Assembly: GCF_009720655.1 (NCBI RefSeq)
Contig: NZ_WNKS01000001.1
Location: 310,001 to 374,000 of the forward strand
Direction of reading: 5' to 3'
Source of the DNA: Rhodoblastus acidophilus
GTDB lineage: Bacteria > Pseudomonadota > Alphaproteobacteria > Rhizobiales > Beijerinckiaceae
DNA length: 64,000 nt
Shown: one piece after another, positions 7,424 to 15,869 of the stretch
Layout of the letters: every line of letters starts with the position of its first letter
Numbering within the stretch: position 1 is the first letter of the stretch
Made by a program: the position numbers and the translations under genes
Notes under the pieces: generated by a model
What the model saw: the letters and a program-made list of their open reading frames with translations, nothing else
What the model was told of the DNA's origin: nothing
Database searches by the model: none

Positions 7424-8719
7424 ATGAAGTTGGCGGATTGGTTGCGCAAATCCGGCGTGAGCCGAATCGAGTTCTCAAGGCGGCTCGGCCTCACTCCTGG
7501 CGCCGTCAGCCAGTTGTGCAATCAGCAGAGCGTGTGGATGTCGCGCGAGACGGCGCAAGCCATTGCGCGCGAGACCGGCGGCGCGGTGACGCCGAACGAC
7601 TTTCTGCACGAATTCTCGGCAGACAACAAGAGGATGGCATCAAGCATGACTCATTCGGTGAATGAGGCGATCGAGGCGATCAAGCGCGGCGAAATTGTCG
7701 TCGTCACCGACGATGACGACCGCGAGAACGAGGGCGATCTGGTGATGGCGGCGAGCCTGTGCTCGCCGGAGAAAATGGCCTTCATCATCCGCAACTGCTG
7801 CGGCATCGTCTGCGCGCCACTGACCCTCGAGGAGGCGCGCCGCCTCCATCTGGCGCCGATGGTCGCGGAAAACGACGCGCCGCTCGGCACCGCCTTCACC
7901 GTTTCGGTGGACGTGAAACACGGGCTGACCACCGGAATTTCGGCGGAGCAGCGCGCCAACACGGTGCGCGGTCTCGCCAACAACAATCTCGGCGCGAACG
8001 ATTTCGTGCGCCCCGGCCACGTGTTTCCGCTGATCGCGCGCGAAGGCGGCGTGCTCATGCGCTCCGGCCACACCGAGGCCGCGGTCGACCTGTGCAAGCT
8101 CGCGGGCCTGCCGCCGGTGGGGGTGATCTGCGAACTCGCCAATGACGACGGCACGGTGATGGTGGGGCCGCAGATCGCGGAATTCGCGGAAAAGCACAAG
8201 CTCAAGCAGATTTCGGTCGCGGAGCTGATCGCCTACCGACAGGCGCGCGAGCATCTCGCGCAGCGCGTCGCCGAATTCCCTGTTGAAACCAAGTTCGGCA
8301 CTTTTAAGGGCTATGCCTACGTCACCCCCTTCGATCAGGTCCAGCATTTCGCCCTGGTGGTCGGCGACATCGGCGACGGCCGGGACGTGTGCGCGCGCCT
8401 GCATCGCGCCGACCTCTTGGGCGATGTGTTCGGCGGCGGCGCGATGATCAACGCCGCGCTGGACAATTTTTCGAAACAGGGTCGCGGCGTGCTGGTCTAT
8501 CTGCGCGACGGCGCGGTGGGCGTGCCGGCCAACATTTTGGGGCAGAAGGAGGAGACGGCCGCGGAAAACCAGCGGGCGAAGAACTGGCTCGACATTGGCC
8601 TGGGCGCGCAGATCCTGCGCGATCTCGGCGTCGTCTCGATCCGTCTGCGCACCAAGGCCCCGCGCCGCTACGTCGGCCTGTCCGGGTTTGGTATCGAGAT
8701 CACGGCTTTCGAGGAATGA
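7424..8719 (+). CDS. ribB: HTH-RibB-RibX fusion: 3,4-dihydroxy-2-butanone-4-phosphate synthase
   Basis: A 431-residue protein in one unbroken frame. Residues 1-60 form an XRE/YdaS-type helix-turn-helix (LGLTPGAVSQL). Residues about 75-285 are RibB, which makes the four-carbon riboflavin precursor from ribulose 5-phosphate, with DRENEGD at 99-105 and a GHTEAAVDL motif. Residues about 290-431 resemble GTP cyclohydrolase II, but the zinc cysteines are absent (GDVFGGGAMIN where the enzyme has GDVFGS.RCDCG). That matches the RibBX type, in which this domain has lost cyclohydrolase activity. Internal ATGs at 7634 and 7646 could give a protein without the HTH, so two products are possible. No Shine-Dalgarno is obvious before 7424 and no FMN riboswitch is visible. 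Confidence 0.85.
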   Translation: MKLADWLRKSGVSRIEFSRRLGLTPGAVSQLCNQQSVWMSRETAQAIARETGGAVTPNDFLHEFSADNKRMASSMTHSVNEAIEAIKRGEIVVVTDDDDRENEGDLVMAASLCSPEKMAFIIRNCCGIVCAPLTLEEARRLHLAPMVAENDAPLGTAFTVSVDVKHGLTTGISAEQRANTVRGLANNNLGANDFVRPGHVFPLIAREGGVLMRSGHTEAAVDLCKLAGLPPVGVICELANDDGTVMVGPQIAEFAEKHKLKQISVAELIAYRQAREHLAQRVAEFPVETKFGTFKGYAYVTPFDQVQHFALVVGDIGDGRDVCARLHRADLLGDVFGGGAMINAALDNFSKQGRGVLVYLRDGAVGVPANILGQKEETAAENQRAKNWLDIGLGAQILRDLGVVSIRLRTKAPRRYVGLSGFGIEITAFEE

Positions 8720-8795
8720 AGGTTGTTGGGCGTTGCCTCTCCCTCTCCCCGCCAAAGCGAGGAGAGGGGCGGGTCGCGGCCTGCAGGACCCGCGC

Positions 8796-8829
8796 GAGAG
8801 CCCGTTCACCGAACGGGCTCTCGTTTTTT
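8796..8829 (+). terminator. Strong terminator after HTH-ribBX
   Basis: A perfect 12-bp stem (GAGAGCCCGTTC / GAACGGGCTCTC) with a 3-base loop is followed by a T-rich run. It forms one end of the dispersed repeat described at the same place. Confidence 0.8.
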
Positions 8830-8885
8830 GTTTCTACGCGTTTTCTTCACGCGAACCGGCGCCCACGTCGCTCGAAAACGCTCTA
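8796..8885 (-). repeat. Dispersed repeat, copy 1 (with hairpin)
   Basis: Read on the minus strand it runs from TAGAGCGTTTTCGAGCG through GCGTGAAGAAAACGCGTAG and a run of A to the GAGCCCGTTC hairpin. Near-identical copies lie at 49149-49253 and 63755-63857, and a short partial copy at 32924-32960. Rhizobiales genomes are known to carry such short intergenic repeats. Confidence 0.85.
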
Positions 8886-9087
8886 AGCAAACATGCGTTG
8901 ATCGCCCAACGAATGTTTGCTTAGGTTCCTTTGTTTTTCGCAGATTTTTCATCCGAAAACCCGGTGGCCACTTTTCGGAAATCCTGCTTAGGCCGCCGTG
9001 ATCGATCGCATTCTCGACGAACTGGCGGACCATCTCGCCGCTCATGCCGATCTTGACGTCCGGTTCAGTCTGGCGCGGTGAGCGCGC
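8886..9087. other. Non-coding gap with a second repeat-like segment
   Basis: Between the riboflavin and cobD genes there is no convincing gene. A segment at about 8944-8990 (CCGAAAACCCGGTGGCC then ACTTTTCGG) looks like a second common Rhizobiales intergenic repeat. A 27-codon frame at 8998-9081 is too short to support. Confidence 0.45.
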
Positions 9088-9119
9088 AAAAAAAAGAGCC
9101 GGCCCAGGGGCCGGCTCCA
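9088..9119 (-). terminator. Terminator of cobD
   Basis: On the minus strand, a 9-bp stem (GAGCCGGCC / GGCCGGCTC) is followed by a run of eight T. It lies 22 bases past the cobD stop codon. Confidence 0.85.
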
Positions 9120-9141
9120 ATGCGTAAAGTCGTTGAAAAAA

Positions 9142-10119
9142 TTACCAGATCACCAGCAGCAGCAGGGCGGCCAAGACGCCGATCTGCACGAAGCAGGCCT
9201 TGCGATAGAGCGTCAAGGCGCGCTTGACGTCCGCAAAGTTCAGCTCCGAGCGGCCATTGCCCATGGTGGCGTCTTCAATGGTCTCGCCATTGTAAACGCG
9301 CGGTCCCGCGAGCTTGTAGCCGAGCGCGCCAGCGACAGCCGCTTCCGGCCAGCCGGCGTTGGGCGAGCGATGGCGGCTGGCGTCGCGCAGCACCGCGTCC
9401 TTGGCGCCGCGCCAGTCGGCGCCGGGCGTCAGCGCCGCCGCGATGGCGAGCCAGACGGCGGAGATGCGGGACGCCGGCAGGTTCAGGAGATCGTCGAGCT
9501 TCGCCGTCGCCTCGCCGAACACGCGATATTTTTCGTTCTTGTGGCCGATCATCGAGTCGGCCGTGTTGACCGCCTTGTAGATCGCGCCGCCGAAGACGCC
9601 GAACAGAACCGTGTAGAACGTGGGAGCGACCACGCCGTCGGAAAAATTCTCGGCGAGGCTTTCGATCGCCGCGCGGGCGACGCCGGCCTCATCGAGTTCG
9701 GCGGTGTCGCGGCCGACGAGCTTGCCGACCTTTTCGCGAGCGGCCGGGAGACCTTCAAGCTGCAAGGCGCGAGCGACTTCCTCAACGTGATCGTAGAGGC
9801 TGCGCTGAGCGACCAGGCTCGAGGCGACGGCGGCCAGCAGCACAAAGCCGATGATGCCATGACCGGCCCAGTCCGAGAAGAAATAAGCCACGGCGCCGGT
9901 GACGACGACGATGATCGCGATGGTCGCGATGCCGCCGTTGCGCTTGGCGTCGGGGGTGGCGCCGGACGCGTTCAGCTTGTCGTCGAGCAACTTGATCAAC
10001 GCGCCGATCCAGCCGACCGGATGACCGATTGCGGCGTAAACTTTTGGCGGATAGGAGAAGAAGCCCTCGAGCAGCAATGCGGCGAGGGCGAGGGCTAGAG
10101 TGAAGGCGGATATTATCAT
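9142..10119 (-). CDS. cobD: Adenosylcobinamide-phosphate synthase (CobD/CbiB)
   Basis: An integral membrane enzyme of cobalamin synthesis that attaches the aminopropanol arm to adenosylcobyric acid. The 325 residues include several membrane helices and the family motifs HPVGWIG near the N-terminus, ESLAENFSDGVVAP in the middle, and SPNAGWPEAAVAGALG towards the C-terminus. The ATG at 10119 has CAGGG upstream. Its start codon overlaps that of the divergent cobC gene (10118), so the two must share a very compact regulatory region and each lies over the ribosome-binding site of the other. It works in the same pathway as cobC. Confidence 0.95.
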   Translation of the reverse strand: MIISAFTLALALAALLLEGFFSYPPKVYAAIGHPVGWIGALIKLLDDKLNASGATPDAKRNGGIATIAIIVVVTGAVAYFFSDWAGHGIIGFVLLAAVASSLVAQRSLYDHVEEVARALQLEGLPAAREKVGKLVGRDTAELDEAGVARAAIESLAENFSDGVVAPTFYTVLFGVFGGAIYKAVNTADSMIGHKNEKYRVFGEATAKLDDLLNLPASRISAVWLAIAAALTPGADWRGAKDAVLRDASRHRSPNAGWPEAAVAGALGYKLAGPRVYNGETIEDATMGNGRSELNFADVKRALTLYRKACFVQIGVLAALLLLVIW

Positions 10120-11119
10120 GGCGAATCCCTGTGACGCGCCTCATTATCATGGCGGAAGACTTTTCGCCGCAACAAAAAAATACCCCCTTGCCCCCAAGCC
10201 CTGGCTTGATCTTTCGACGGGAATCAATTGCGTTGCTTATCCGTTCGTTACGCCAAGCGCCGACGCCTATGCGCGGCTGCCCGAACCGGAGGCCGTGGAG
10301 GCTTTGGAGGCGGTTGCGGCCCGGTTTTTCGGACTGGGTGATTCGCAGTGCTGTGTCGCCGCGCCGGGCACGCAGGCGCTGCTCCAGGCGTTGCCTCGGC
10401 TGATTCCGGCCAAAACCGTGGCTGTTCTGGGCTTTTCCTACGCCGAGCATCGCCGCTGCTGGGCGGCGAGCGGCGCCGAGGTTTTTGTCGCCGAACACTT
10501 CGACGGTCTGCTCGCGGCGGAGGTGGCGGTCATCGTCAATCCCAACAATCCCGACGGGAAGCTGCGGCAATTAGCCGCGCTTCGCGATCTCGCAAGCCGT
10601 CTGGCCCAGCGCGGCAAATGGCTCGTCATCGATGAGGCTTTCGCCGACCTTCTGCCCGGCGCCAGTCTCGCCCCGGACCTGCCGCTGCCGGGCGTGATCG
10701 TGCTGCGCTCGTTTGGCAAATGTTTTGGCCTTGCGGGCGTGCGGCTCGGTTTTGCGCTGGGCCCGCAGCCCTTGGTTCGGCGGTTGCGGCAGGCCCTTGG
10801 GCCCTGGGCGGTGAGCGGCCCGGCGCTTGAGATCGGCCTTCAGGCCTATGCCGATTCCGGCTGGGTCGCGCAAAGCGCCGCGCGTCTGGCGCGCGACGGC
10901 GCGGCGCTGGACGCCGTGATGCGCGACGCCGGTCTTGATGCGGTGGGCGGGACGCCGTTGTTCCGCCTCGTCCGCCACGAGCGCGCGGCGGAGATTTTCG
11001 AAAAACTTTGCGGCGCGGGCATTCTCGTTCGGCCCTTCGAGGAAAAGCCGGGATGGCTGCGCTTCGGCATCCCCCATGGCGAGCAGGAATTCGCCAGATT
11101 GCGCGGCGCTCTGGCCTGA
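10118..11119 (+). CDS. cobC: Threonine-phosphate decarboxylase (CobC-like aminotransferase fold)
   Basis: A PLP-dependent enzyme of fold type I that supplies the (R)-1-amino-2-propanol O-phosphate arm used by CobD. The 333 residues show the N-terminal HGG motif, DLSTGIN, the substrate-binding NPNNPDG, IDEAF, and the lysine-bearing SFGKCFGLAGVRLGF. The ATG at 10118 is chosen because it puts the HGG motif near the N-terminus and has GAAGGCGG upstream; an in-frame GTG at 10100 is possible. It is divergent from cobD with overlapping start codons. It ends one base before the convergent DUF1499 gene. Confidence 0.93.
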   Translation: MANPCDAPHYHGGRLFAATKKYPLAPKPWLDLSTGINCVAYPFVTPSADAYARLPEPEAVEALEAVAARFFGLGDSQCCVAAPGTQALLQALPRLIPAKTVAVLGFSYAEHRRCWAASGAEVFVAEHFDGLLAAEVAVIVNPNNPDGKLRQLAALRDLASRLAQRGKWLVIDEAFADLLPGASLAPDLPLPGVIVLRSFGKCFGLAGVRLGFALGPQPLVRRLRQALGPWAVSGPALEIGLQAYADSGWVAQSAARLARDGAALDAVMRDAGLDAVGGTPLFRLVRHERAAEIFEKLCGAGILVRPFEEKPGWLRFGIPHGEQEFARLRGALA

Positions 11120-11959
11120 CTATTCCTCGCTGTCCCTGTCTTCCAGCGCTTCGGTCAGCGTGCCGATCAGGGTCGCGCCGGCGCCGAGATCGGTGGGCGC
11201 GTAGCGCATGGCGACGCGCATGTCGACGCGGGTCTGCTCGTCTGCCGGTTTGATGCGGATCGACACGGCGATGGGGATGTGCAGGGCGCGCGACCAGGTG
11301 AGGGCTTCCAGCCGCCCCTCCGGCCGCGCCTCGCCGCCCGGACGGACCTCGTCGAGCACGGTCCAGCCCAGGGCCGTCACCGCCTCTCGGGCGGCGTTGA
11401 AGGCTTCGTCGGTTTCGAGATCGAGCAGCACCGGCTTCACGTCGGGATAGGCGGCGACCTGCTCTTGCGCCCTGCCGGGGTCGAGCGGTTTCGGCGCCCA
11501 GCCGCGCGCCTTCTCGACGGCCGGTTCGGCGGAAAACACGGGGGGATCGACGTAATCGGTGGAAATGTCGGCGAGAAGCGTGGGGGCGCCGGTCGAATAC
11601 GCCAGCCAGGCGGGATAGGGGATGAAAAGGGTGAGCAGCAGCAGGGCGACGATGATCTGCTTCGCCCCGCGCCGGCCATTGACCCAGATCGAGACCATGG
11701 CGGCGCAGGCGGTCAGCAGGGCCGCCGCCGCGATGACCAGGGCGATCAGGAACAGCAGCAGGCCGAGCCCCGGAGAGGGCGTGCGCGTCGGGCTGAAGGT
11801 GAGAACGGCGACGAATAGCGCGAGCGGGCCGCGCGCGTGGCTCGCCGCCAGCGCCAACAGCGCCATCCCGATCGACGCCAGCGCCAGCTTCCTCGCCAAG
11901 ATCGCCGTACGCGACACCGGCTGATCATACGCCAGCCGCCGCAATGCGCTTCCCGCCAT
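11120..11959 (-). CDS. Membrane protein with C-terminal DUF1499 domain
   Basis: A protein of 279 residues with three N-terminal membrane helices (about 18-40, 50-85 and 90-115) and a soluble C-terminal DUF1499-type domain (about 150-270), recognised from the spaced pattern DVKPVLLDLETDEAFNAARE, GWTVLDE and the closing RVDMRVAMRYAPTDLG. The function of the family is not known. The ATG at 11959 has GGGGGAG four bases upstream. It is convergent with cobC and divergent from aroC. Confidence 0.8.
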   Translation of the reverse strand: MAGSALRRLAYDQPVSRTAILARKLALASIGMALLALAASHARGPLALFVAVLTFSPTRTPSPGLGLLLFLIALVIAAAALLTACAAMVSIWVNGRRGAKQIIVALLLLTLFIPYPAWLAYSTGAPTLLADISTDYVDPPVFSAEPAVEKARGWAPKPLDPGRAQEQVAAYPDVKPVLLDLETDEAFNAAREAVTALGWTVLDEVRPGGEARPEGRLEALTWSRALHIPIAVSIRIKPADEQTRVDMRVAMRYAPTDLGAGATLIGTLTEALEDRDSEE

Positions 11960-12027
11960 GGCTCCCCCTTGTCCGCGAAGGGGTAACAAGGCTTGGCGTT
12001 CCCCGCAATCCATGATTATTACGGCAC

Positions 12028-13137
12028 ATGTCTCACAACACCTTTGGCCACCTGTTCCGCGTCACCACGTTCGGCGAGAGCCACGGGGCGGCGCTCGGCT
12101 GCGTCGTGGACGGCTGCCCGTCGCGGCTGCCGCTCGAAGCCGCCGAAATCCAGAATTTTCTGGATCTGCGCCGCCCCGGCCAGTCCCGCTTCACCACCCA
12201 GCGGCAGGAGCCCGACGCGGTCAAGATTCTGTCCGGCGTGATGATGGACGAGTCGGGCCAGCACCTCACCACGGGAACGCCGATCGCGCTGCTGATCGAG
12301 AATACCGACCAGCGCTCCAAGGACTACGGCGAGATCAAGGAGTCGTACCGGCCCGGCCATGCCGATTACGTCTATGACGTGAAATACGGCATTCGCGACT
12401 ATCGCGGCGGCGGGCGCTCCTCCGCGCGCGAGACGGCGGCGCGGGTGGCCGCCGGCGCCGTGGCGCGAAAAGTGATTCCGGGCGTCAAAATTCGCGCCGC
12501 CATGATCCAGGTGGGTCCGCACAAGATCGACCGCTCCCGCTGGGACTGGGACGAAGTTGCGAACAACAGCCTGTTTTGCCCGGACGCGCAGGCCGCCGCC
12601 CTTTGGGCCGATTATCTCGACGATATCAGGAAAAAGGGCTCGTCGATCGGCGCGGTGCTCGAAGTCGTGGCGGAAGGGGTTCCCGCCGGCTGGGGCGCGC
12701 CGGTCTATGGCAAACTCGACGCCGATCTCGCGGCGGCGCTGATGTCGATCAACGCCGTCAAGGGCGTCGAGATCGGCGACGGATTTGACGTCGCCGCGCT
12801 CACCGGCGAGGACAACGCCGATGAGATGCGCGCGGGCAATGACGGGCCGCAGTTCCTGGCGAATCACGCCGGCGGCGTTCTGGGCGGCATTTCCACGGGT
12901 CAGCCGATCGTCGCGCGTTTCGCGGTCAAGCCGACGTCCTCGATTCTGACGCCGCGCCTGTCGGTCAGCCGTTACGGCGAAGAGCTGGAATTGCGGACAA
13001 AAGGCCGGCACGACCCCTGCGTCGGCGTGCGCGCCGCGCCCATCGCCGAAGCCATGGTCGCCTGCGTGCTCGCCGACCATTTTTTGCGACATCGCGGCCA
13101 GCAGGGCGAGGGGTTTTCCTGGCCGTTCCCGCGATGA
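12028..13137 (+). CDS. aroC: Chorismate synthase
   Basis: The last enzyme of the shikimate pathway, turning 5-enolpyruvylshikimate 3-phosphate into chorismate with reduced FMN. At 369 residues it matches the family. It begins MSHNTFG with TTFGESHG and GCVVDGCPS, has the HADY and [23 protein letters not shown] region (in shorter pieces: [17 protein letters not shown]), and the C-terminal [10 protein letters not shown] motif. It stands alone between divergent and same-strand genes of other functions. Confidence 0.97.
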   Translation: MSHNTFGHLFRVTTFGESHGAALGCVVDGCPSRLPLEAAEIQNFLDLRRPGQSRFTTQRQEPDAVKILSGVMMDESGQHLTTGTPIALLIENTDQRSKDYGEIKESYRPGHADYVYDVKYGIRDYRGGGRSSARETAARVAAGAVARKVIPGVKIRAAMIQVGPHKIDRSRWDWDEVANNSLFCPDAQAAALWADYLDDIRKKGSSIGAVLEVVAEGVPAGWGAPVYGKLDADLAAALMSINAVKGVEIGDGFDVAALTGEDNADEMRAGNDGPQFLANHAGGVLGGISTGQPIVARFAVKPTSSILTPRLSVSRYGEELELRTKGRHDPCVGVRAAPIAEAMVACVLADHFLRHRGQQGEGFSWPFPR

Positions 13138-13201
13138 GCATGGACGGCGCGGCGGCGGGGGCTTAAGCTTCGGCGATCAACTCCCGATTGTGGAGGCGGT
13201 C

Positions 13202-13444
13202 ATGCCATTTCTTCTTTCGATATTGGTCCTGGTCTGCGGCGCGAGCGCCGCATCGGCGCAAGACGCGGTATCGCCGACCGTGCAGCATTTGCTCAACCAG
13301 GAGTTCGGTGTGGTCGGAACCTTCCCGAGTCCGAGCGGGGTGGGCGTGTTCCTGCAAAAGAAGGATCAGCTTTTTCTCTGTCTGGTGACGGAGACGCCGA
13401 ATTCGAAAACCGTGTCGACCAGCTATTGCAAGCCCGTCGAGTAG
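13202..13444 (+). CDS. Small secreted protein, unknown function
   Basis: An 80-residue protein with a signal peptide (MPFLLSILVLV... ending ASAASAQ). The mature part of about 60 residues has two cysteines (CLVTE and YCKPV) that could form a disulfide. The ATG at 13202 has GGAGG five bases upstream. I do not recognise a family. Confidence 0.6.
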   Translation: MPFLLSILVLVCGASAASAQDAVSPTVQHLLNQEFGVVGTFPSPSGVGVFLQKKDQLFLCLVTETPNSKTVSTSYCKPVE

Positions 13445-13518
13445 CCTGCAAGCTTCATGTGATTGTCACCTGAGTTTCATAGGCAGTCGGAATTGTCCTG
13501 GGTTATCGGGAGTTCGAC

Positions 13519-14166
13519 ATGTCGCAAGTGCTGGCGCCGGCTGAGGATCTCAACGCGCGCAAAACCTATGAGCGCATCGCCTTTCTTTATGATTTGCTGG
13601 ACGCGCCCTATGAGATCGGCTGGAAGCGCGCCTTGCGCCGGCGCATGTTCGAGGGCCTGACCGGCGCCATTCTCGACGCCGGCGTCGGCACAGGCTGCAA
13701 TTTCACCGCCTATCCGATGGGGACGAGGGCTTCCGGCTGCGACGCCAGCGTCGCCATGCTGGAGCGCGCCCGCGCCCGCGCCGACCGGCTTGGCGTCGAT
13801 GTCGAATTGCGCCGCTCCGATCTTACCCGGCTCGACTGGCCGGACGAAAAATTCGACGGCATCGTCGCCACCTTCGTCTTCGCCTGCATCGAGGATCGCG
13901 AACAATTGGCGGCTCTCGAGGAATTGCGTCGCGTCTGCAAGCGCGGCGGCGAAATCCGCATCGTCGATTATCGCCTGTCGTCGCGCCCTCTGGTGCGCAA
14001 GCGCCAGCAGGTGATGTCGAGATGGCTGAGCGGCGCCTTCGCCGCCACCTATACCCCGACCACCGAGGCTTATTTCGCCGACGCCGGTCTGGAAGTGATC
14101 GAGGAAAGGTTCTTGCGTGGCGATGTGCTCAAGATGATTCGGTTGCGCCCGCGCCAAATGTCATGA
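13519..14166 (+). CDS. SAM-dependent methyltransferase (UbiE/PmtA-like)
   Basis: A class I methyltransferase of 215 residues. Motif I reads LDAGVGTGCN, followed by CDASVAML and a DLTRLDWPDEKFDGIV segment; the N-terminal YERIAFLYDLL is shared with the phosphatidylethanolamine N-methyltransferase PmtA and UbiE group. Thirty bases later comes an acyltransferase gene, and the ornithine-lipid genes follow, so a lipid head-group substrate (phosphatidylethanolamine or an ornithine lipid) is a reasonable guess. The sequence alone does not decide this. Confidence 0.7.
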   Translation: MSQVLAPAEDLNARKTYERIAFLYDLLDAPYEIGWKRALRRRMFEGLTGAILDAGVGTGCNFTAYPMGTRASGCDASVAMLERARARADRLGVDVELRRSDLTRLDWPDEKFDGIVATFVFACIEDREQLAALEELRRVCKRGGEIRIVDYRLSSRPLVRKRQQVMSRWLSGAFAATYTPTTEAYFADAGLEVIEERFLRGDVLKMIRLRPRQMS

Positions 14167-14196
14167 AACTGTCGTCGGCGCGTCCGATGAAGCGGC

Positions 14197-14952
14197 ATGC
14201 CCTACCTTCGCGCGCTCGCTTTCCTTCTCGCCCTGACCCTCTCCCTGATTTTCGCCGCGCCGCTGCAATGGCTGGCGCGGCGGTTTGACTGGCCGCTCCA
14301 GCATCGCATCCAGATGGCGTTTTGCCGCGTGATGCTCGCGACAATCGGCATTCGCGTCGAGGCGCACGGGACAATCCCCGGCGCGCGCCCGCGCTTCCTC
14401 GTCGCCAATCATGTGTCATGGACGGACATTCTGGCGCTGGCGAGCGTGACGCCACTCGTCTTTCTCGCCAAGAAGGAAGTGGCGAGCTGGCCGGTGCTGG
14501 GTTTCCTCGCGCGCCTGCAAGGCACGGTGTTTGTCGAGCGCGAGAACCGGCGCGCCCTTCCGCTGGTGAATGCCGCCTTGTCTGAAAAGATGCGCGGTGG
14601 AAACGATGTCGTCGTCTTCGCCGAGGGCACGTCCAGCGACGGCTCATCCGTGCTGAAATTCAACGCCGCGCATTTCGCCATGCTGGCCGATATGCAGGCG
14701 GCTGGGCAATCCTTCACGCTCGCGCCCGTCGGCATCGCCTATTCGCGGGATGTCGGCTGGTACGGCGACATGACCTTTGTGCCCCATCTGTGGAGCCTGA
14801 TGAAGAGCGGCGGCGTCGTCTGCCGGATTTTCTTTGGCGAGGCGGTCGCGACCGAGGGACGCGACCGCAAGCAACTGGCGGCGGAAACCGAGACGCGGGT
14901 GCGCGACCTGCTTCAGGCCGCGCGCTCGGAATCGCCGAAAAATTCGAGATAG
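14197..14952 (+). CDS. olsA: Lysophospholipid/1-acyl-glycerol-3-phosphate acyltransferase (PlsC/OlsA-like)
   Basis: A membrane-bound acyltransferase of 251 residues with an N-terminal hydrophobic helix, the catalytic NHVSWTD (His72, Asp77), GTVFVERE, and the substrate-binding FAEGTSSDG. This family makes phosphatidic acid (PlsC) or O-acylates lyso-ornithine lipid (OlsA). The convergent neighbour is an OlsB, and the two coding regions overlap by 40 bases, which favours OlsA. The symbol rests on this context, since the motifs do not separate OlsA from PlsC. Confidence 0.72.
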   Translation: MPYLRALAFLLALTLSLIFAAPLQWLARRFDWPLQHRIQMAFCRVMLATIGIRVEAHGTIPGARPRFLVANHVSWTDILALASVTPLVFLAKKEVASWPVLGFLARLQGTVFVERENRRALPLVNAALSEKMRGGNDVVVFAEGTSSDGSSVLKFNAAHFAMLADMQAAGQSFTLAPVGIAYSRDVGWYGDMTFVPHLWSLMKSGGVVCRIFFGEAVATEGRDRKQLAAETETRVRDLLQAARSESPKNSR

Positions 14953-15800
14953 CGCGTGTCCATCTCGGCCACGGGCATGACGACGAACACGTCGGTGGTG
15001 TTGAATTTCTTGTCCACCACGGCGCCGTCGCCGAATTTCGCGCCGACGCGCAAATAGCCCTTGATCAACGGCGGCAGGCTGGCGAGCGCCCTGCGCTGGT
15101 CCATCGCCGATTTGTCGAGCATGGCCATGGGCACATGCAGTTCCGTTCGCGCGCGCACGCTCCATTCCGCGTCGGCGCCGGCGTGGTGCGAAAGGAAGCT
15201 GAGGGCGACCGCGTGCTTCAAGGGGTTTGCGCCCTCAAGACTGGCGCAGCCGATCAGCGCGTCCATGTCGTAAGCGCGGATGTAGGCGAGAAGGCCGCGC
15301 CACAACAGTTCAATGGTTTTTTTCCCTCGATAGGGTTTCAGGACGCAAGAGCGGCCCAGTTCCAGAAACCGCTTGTCGGGGTGGCGGGCCAGCAGCGGCG
15401 CCAAATCGTATTCGCTCGACGAATAAAACCCGCGTTTCTTCACTGCGACATCGCTGCGCAGCAGGCGATAGGCGCCCACCACCGTCGGCTTCTTCTTTCC
15501 AGTACGGCTGCGTCCCTCATGATCGATGACGATGAGATGATCGCAAAACGCATCGAACTTGTCGGCGTCGCGGCGGGTGAGCGCCGCCCTCGCATCGGGG
15601 ATCGCGCCGCCTTCCTCAAAGAAAACCTTGTAGCGCAGGCGCTGCGCCTTGTGCAAATCCTTGCGCGTCGCGGCGAGGCGCACTTCGAGCGAACCGATGC
15701 GGCCCAGCGATCCCGATAAAGTCACCGGGAGGACGCGGAACGGCTTTCGAAACGCGCCGGCGATGATTTTCTTGCCGACTACGGGCGACAACCCCCACAT
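14913..15800 (-). CDS. olsB: L-ornithine N-alpha-acyltransferase OlsB, copy 1
   Basis: A 295-residue GNAT-fold enzyme that adds a 3-hydroxy acyl chain from acyl-ACP to ornithine, the first step to phosphorus-free ornithine lipids. Recognisable blocks are LRYKVFFEEGGA, DKFDAFCDHLIV, VVGAYRLLR, FLELGRSCV, and LPPLIKGYLRVGAKFGDGA. The ATG at 15800 (MWG..) is chosen because the second copy at 50590 starts identically and GGAG precedes it; an in-frame GTG at 15845 would run into the conserved upstream block. It lies 69 bases downstream of the GT4 gene on the same strand. Confidence 0.9.
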   Translation of the reverse strand: MWGLSPVVGKKIIAGAFRKPFRVLPVTLSGSLGRIGSLEVRLAATRKDLHKAQRLRYKVFFEEGGAIPDARAALTRRDADKFDAFCDHLIVIDHEGRSRTGKKKPTVVGAYRLLRSDVAVKKRGFYSSSEYDLAPLLARHPDKRFLELGRSCVLKPYRGKKTIELLWRGLLAYIRAYDMDALIGCASLEGANPLKHAVALSFLSHHAGADAEWSVRARTELHVPMAMLDKSAMDQRRALASLPPLIKGYLRVGAKFGDGAVVDKKFNTTDVFVVMPVAEMDTRYLEFFGDSERAA

Positions 15801-15839
15801 CGCGACTCTCCAAAGCTTGATCCAAGTATTCGCTTCAAA

Positions 15840-15867
15840 GATCACATGGCGGCGAAGCTTTTGTGAC
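15840..15867 (-). promoter_or_regulatory. Conserved 28-bp block upstream of olsB copy 1
   Basis: On the minus strand the block starts GTCACAAAAGCTTCGCCGCC and ends TGTGATC. It matches the block at 50532-50559 before the second olsB at 27 of 28 positions, while the sequences on either side differ. The ends GTCACA and TGTGAT form an inverted repeat. Confidence 0.7.
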
Positions 15868-15869
15868 GA

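Noticed and set aside
8998-9081. A 27-codon peptide gene between ribBX and cobD
   Set aside because: Too short, no ribosome site, and it lies between repeat segments.
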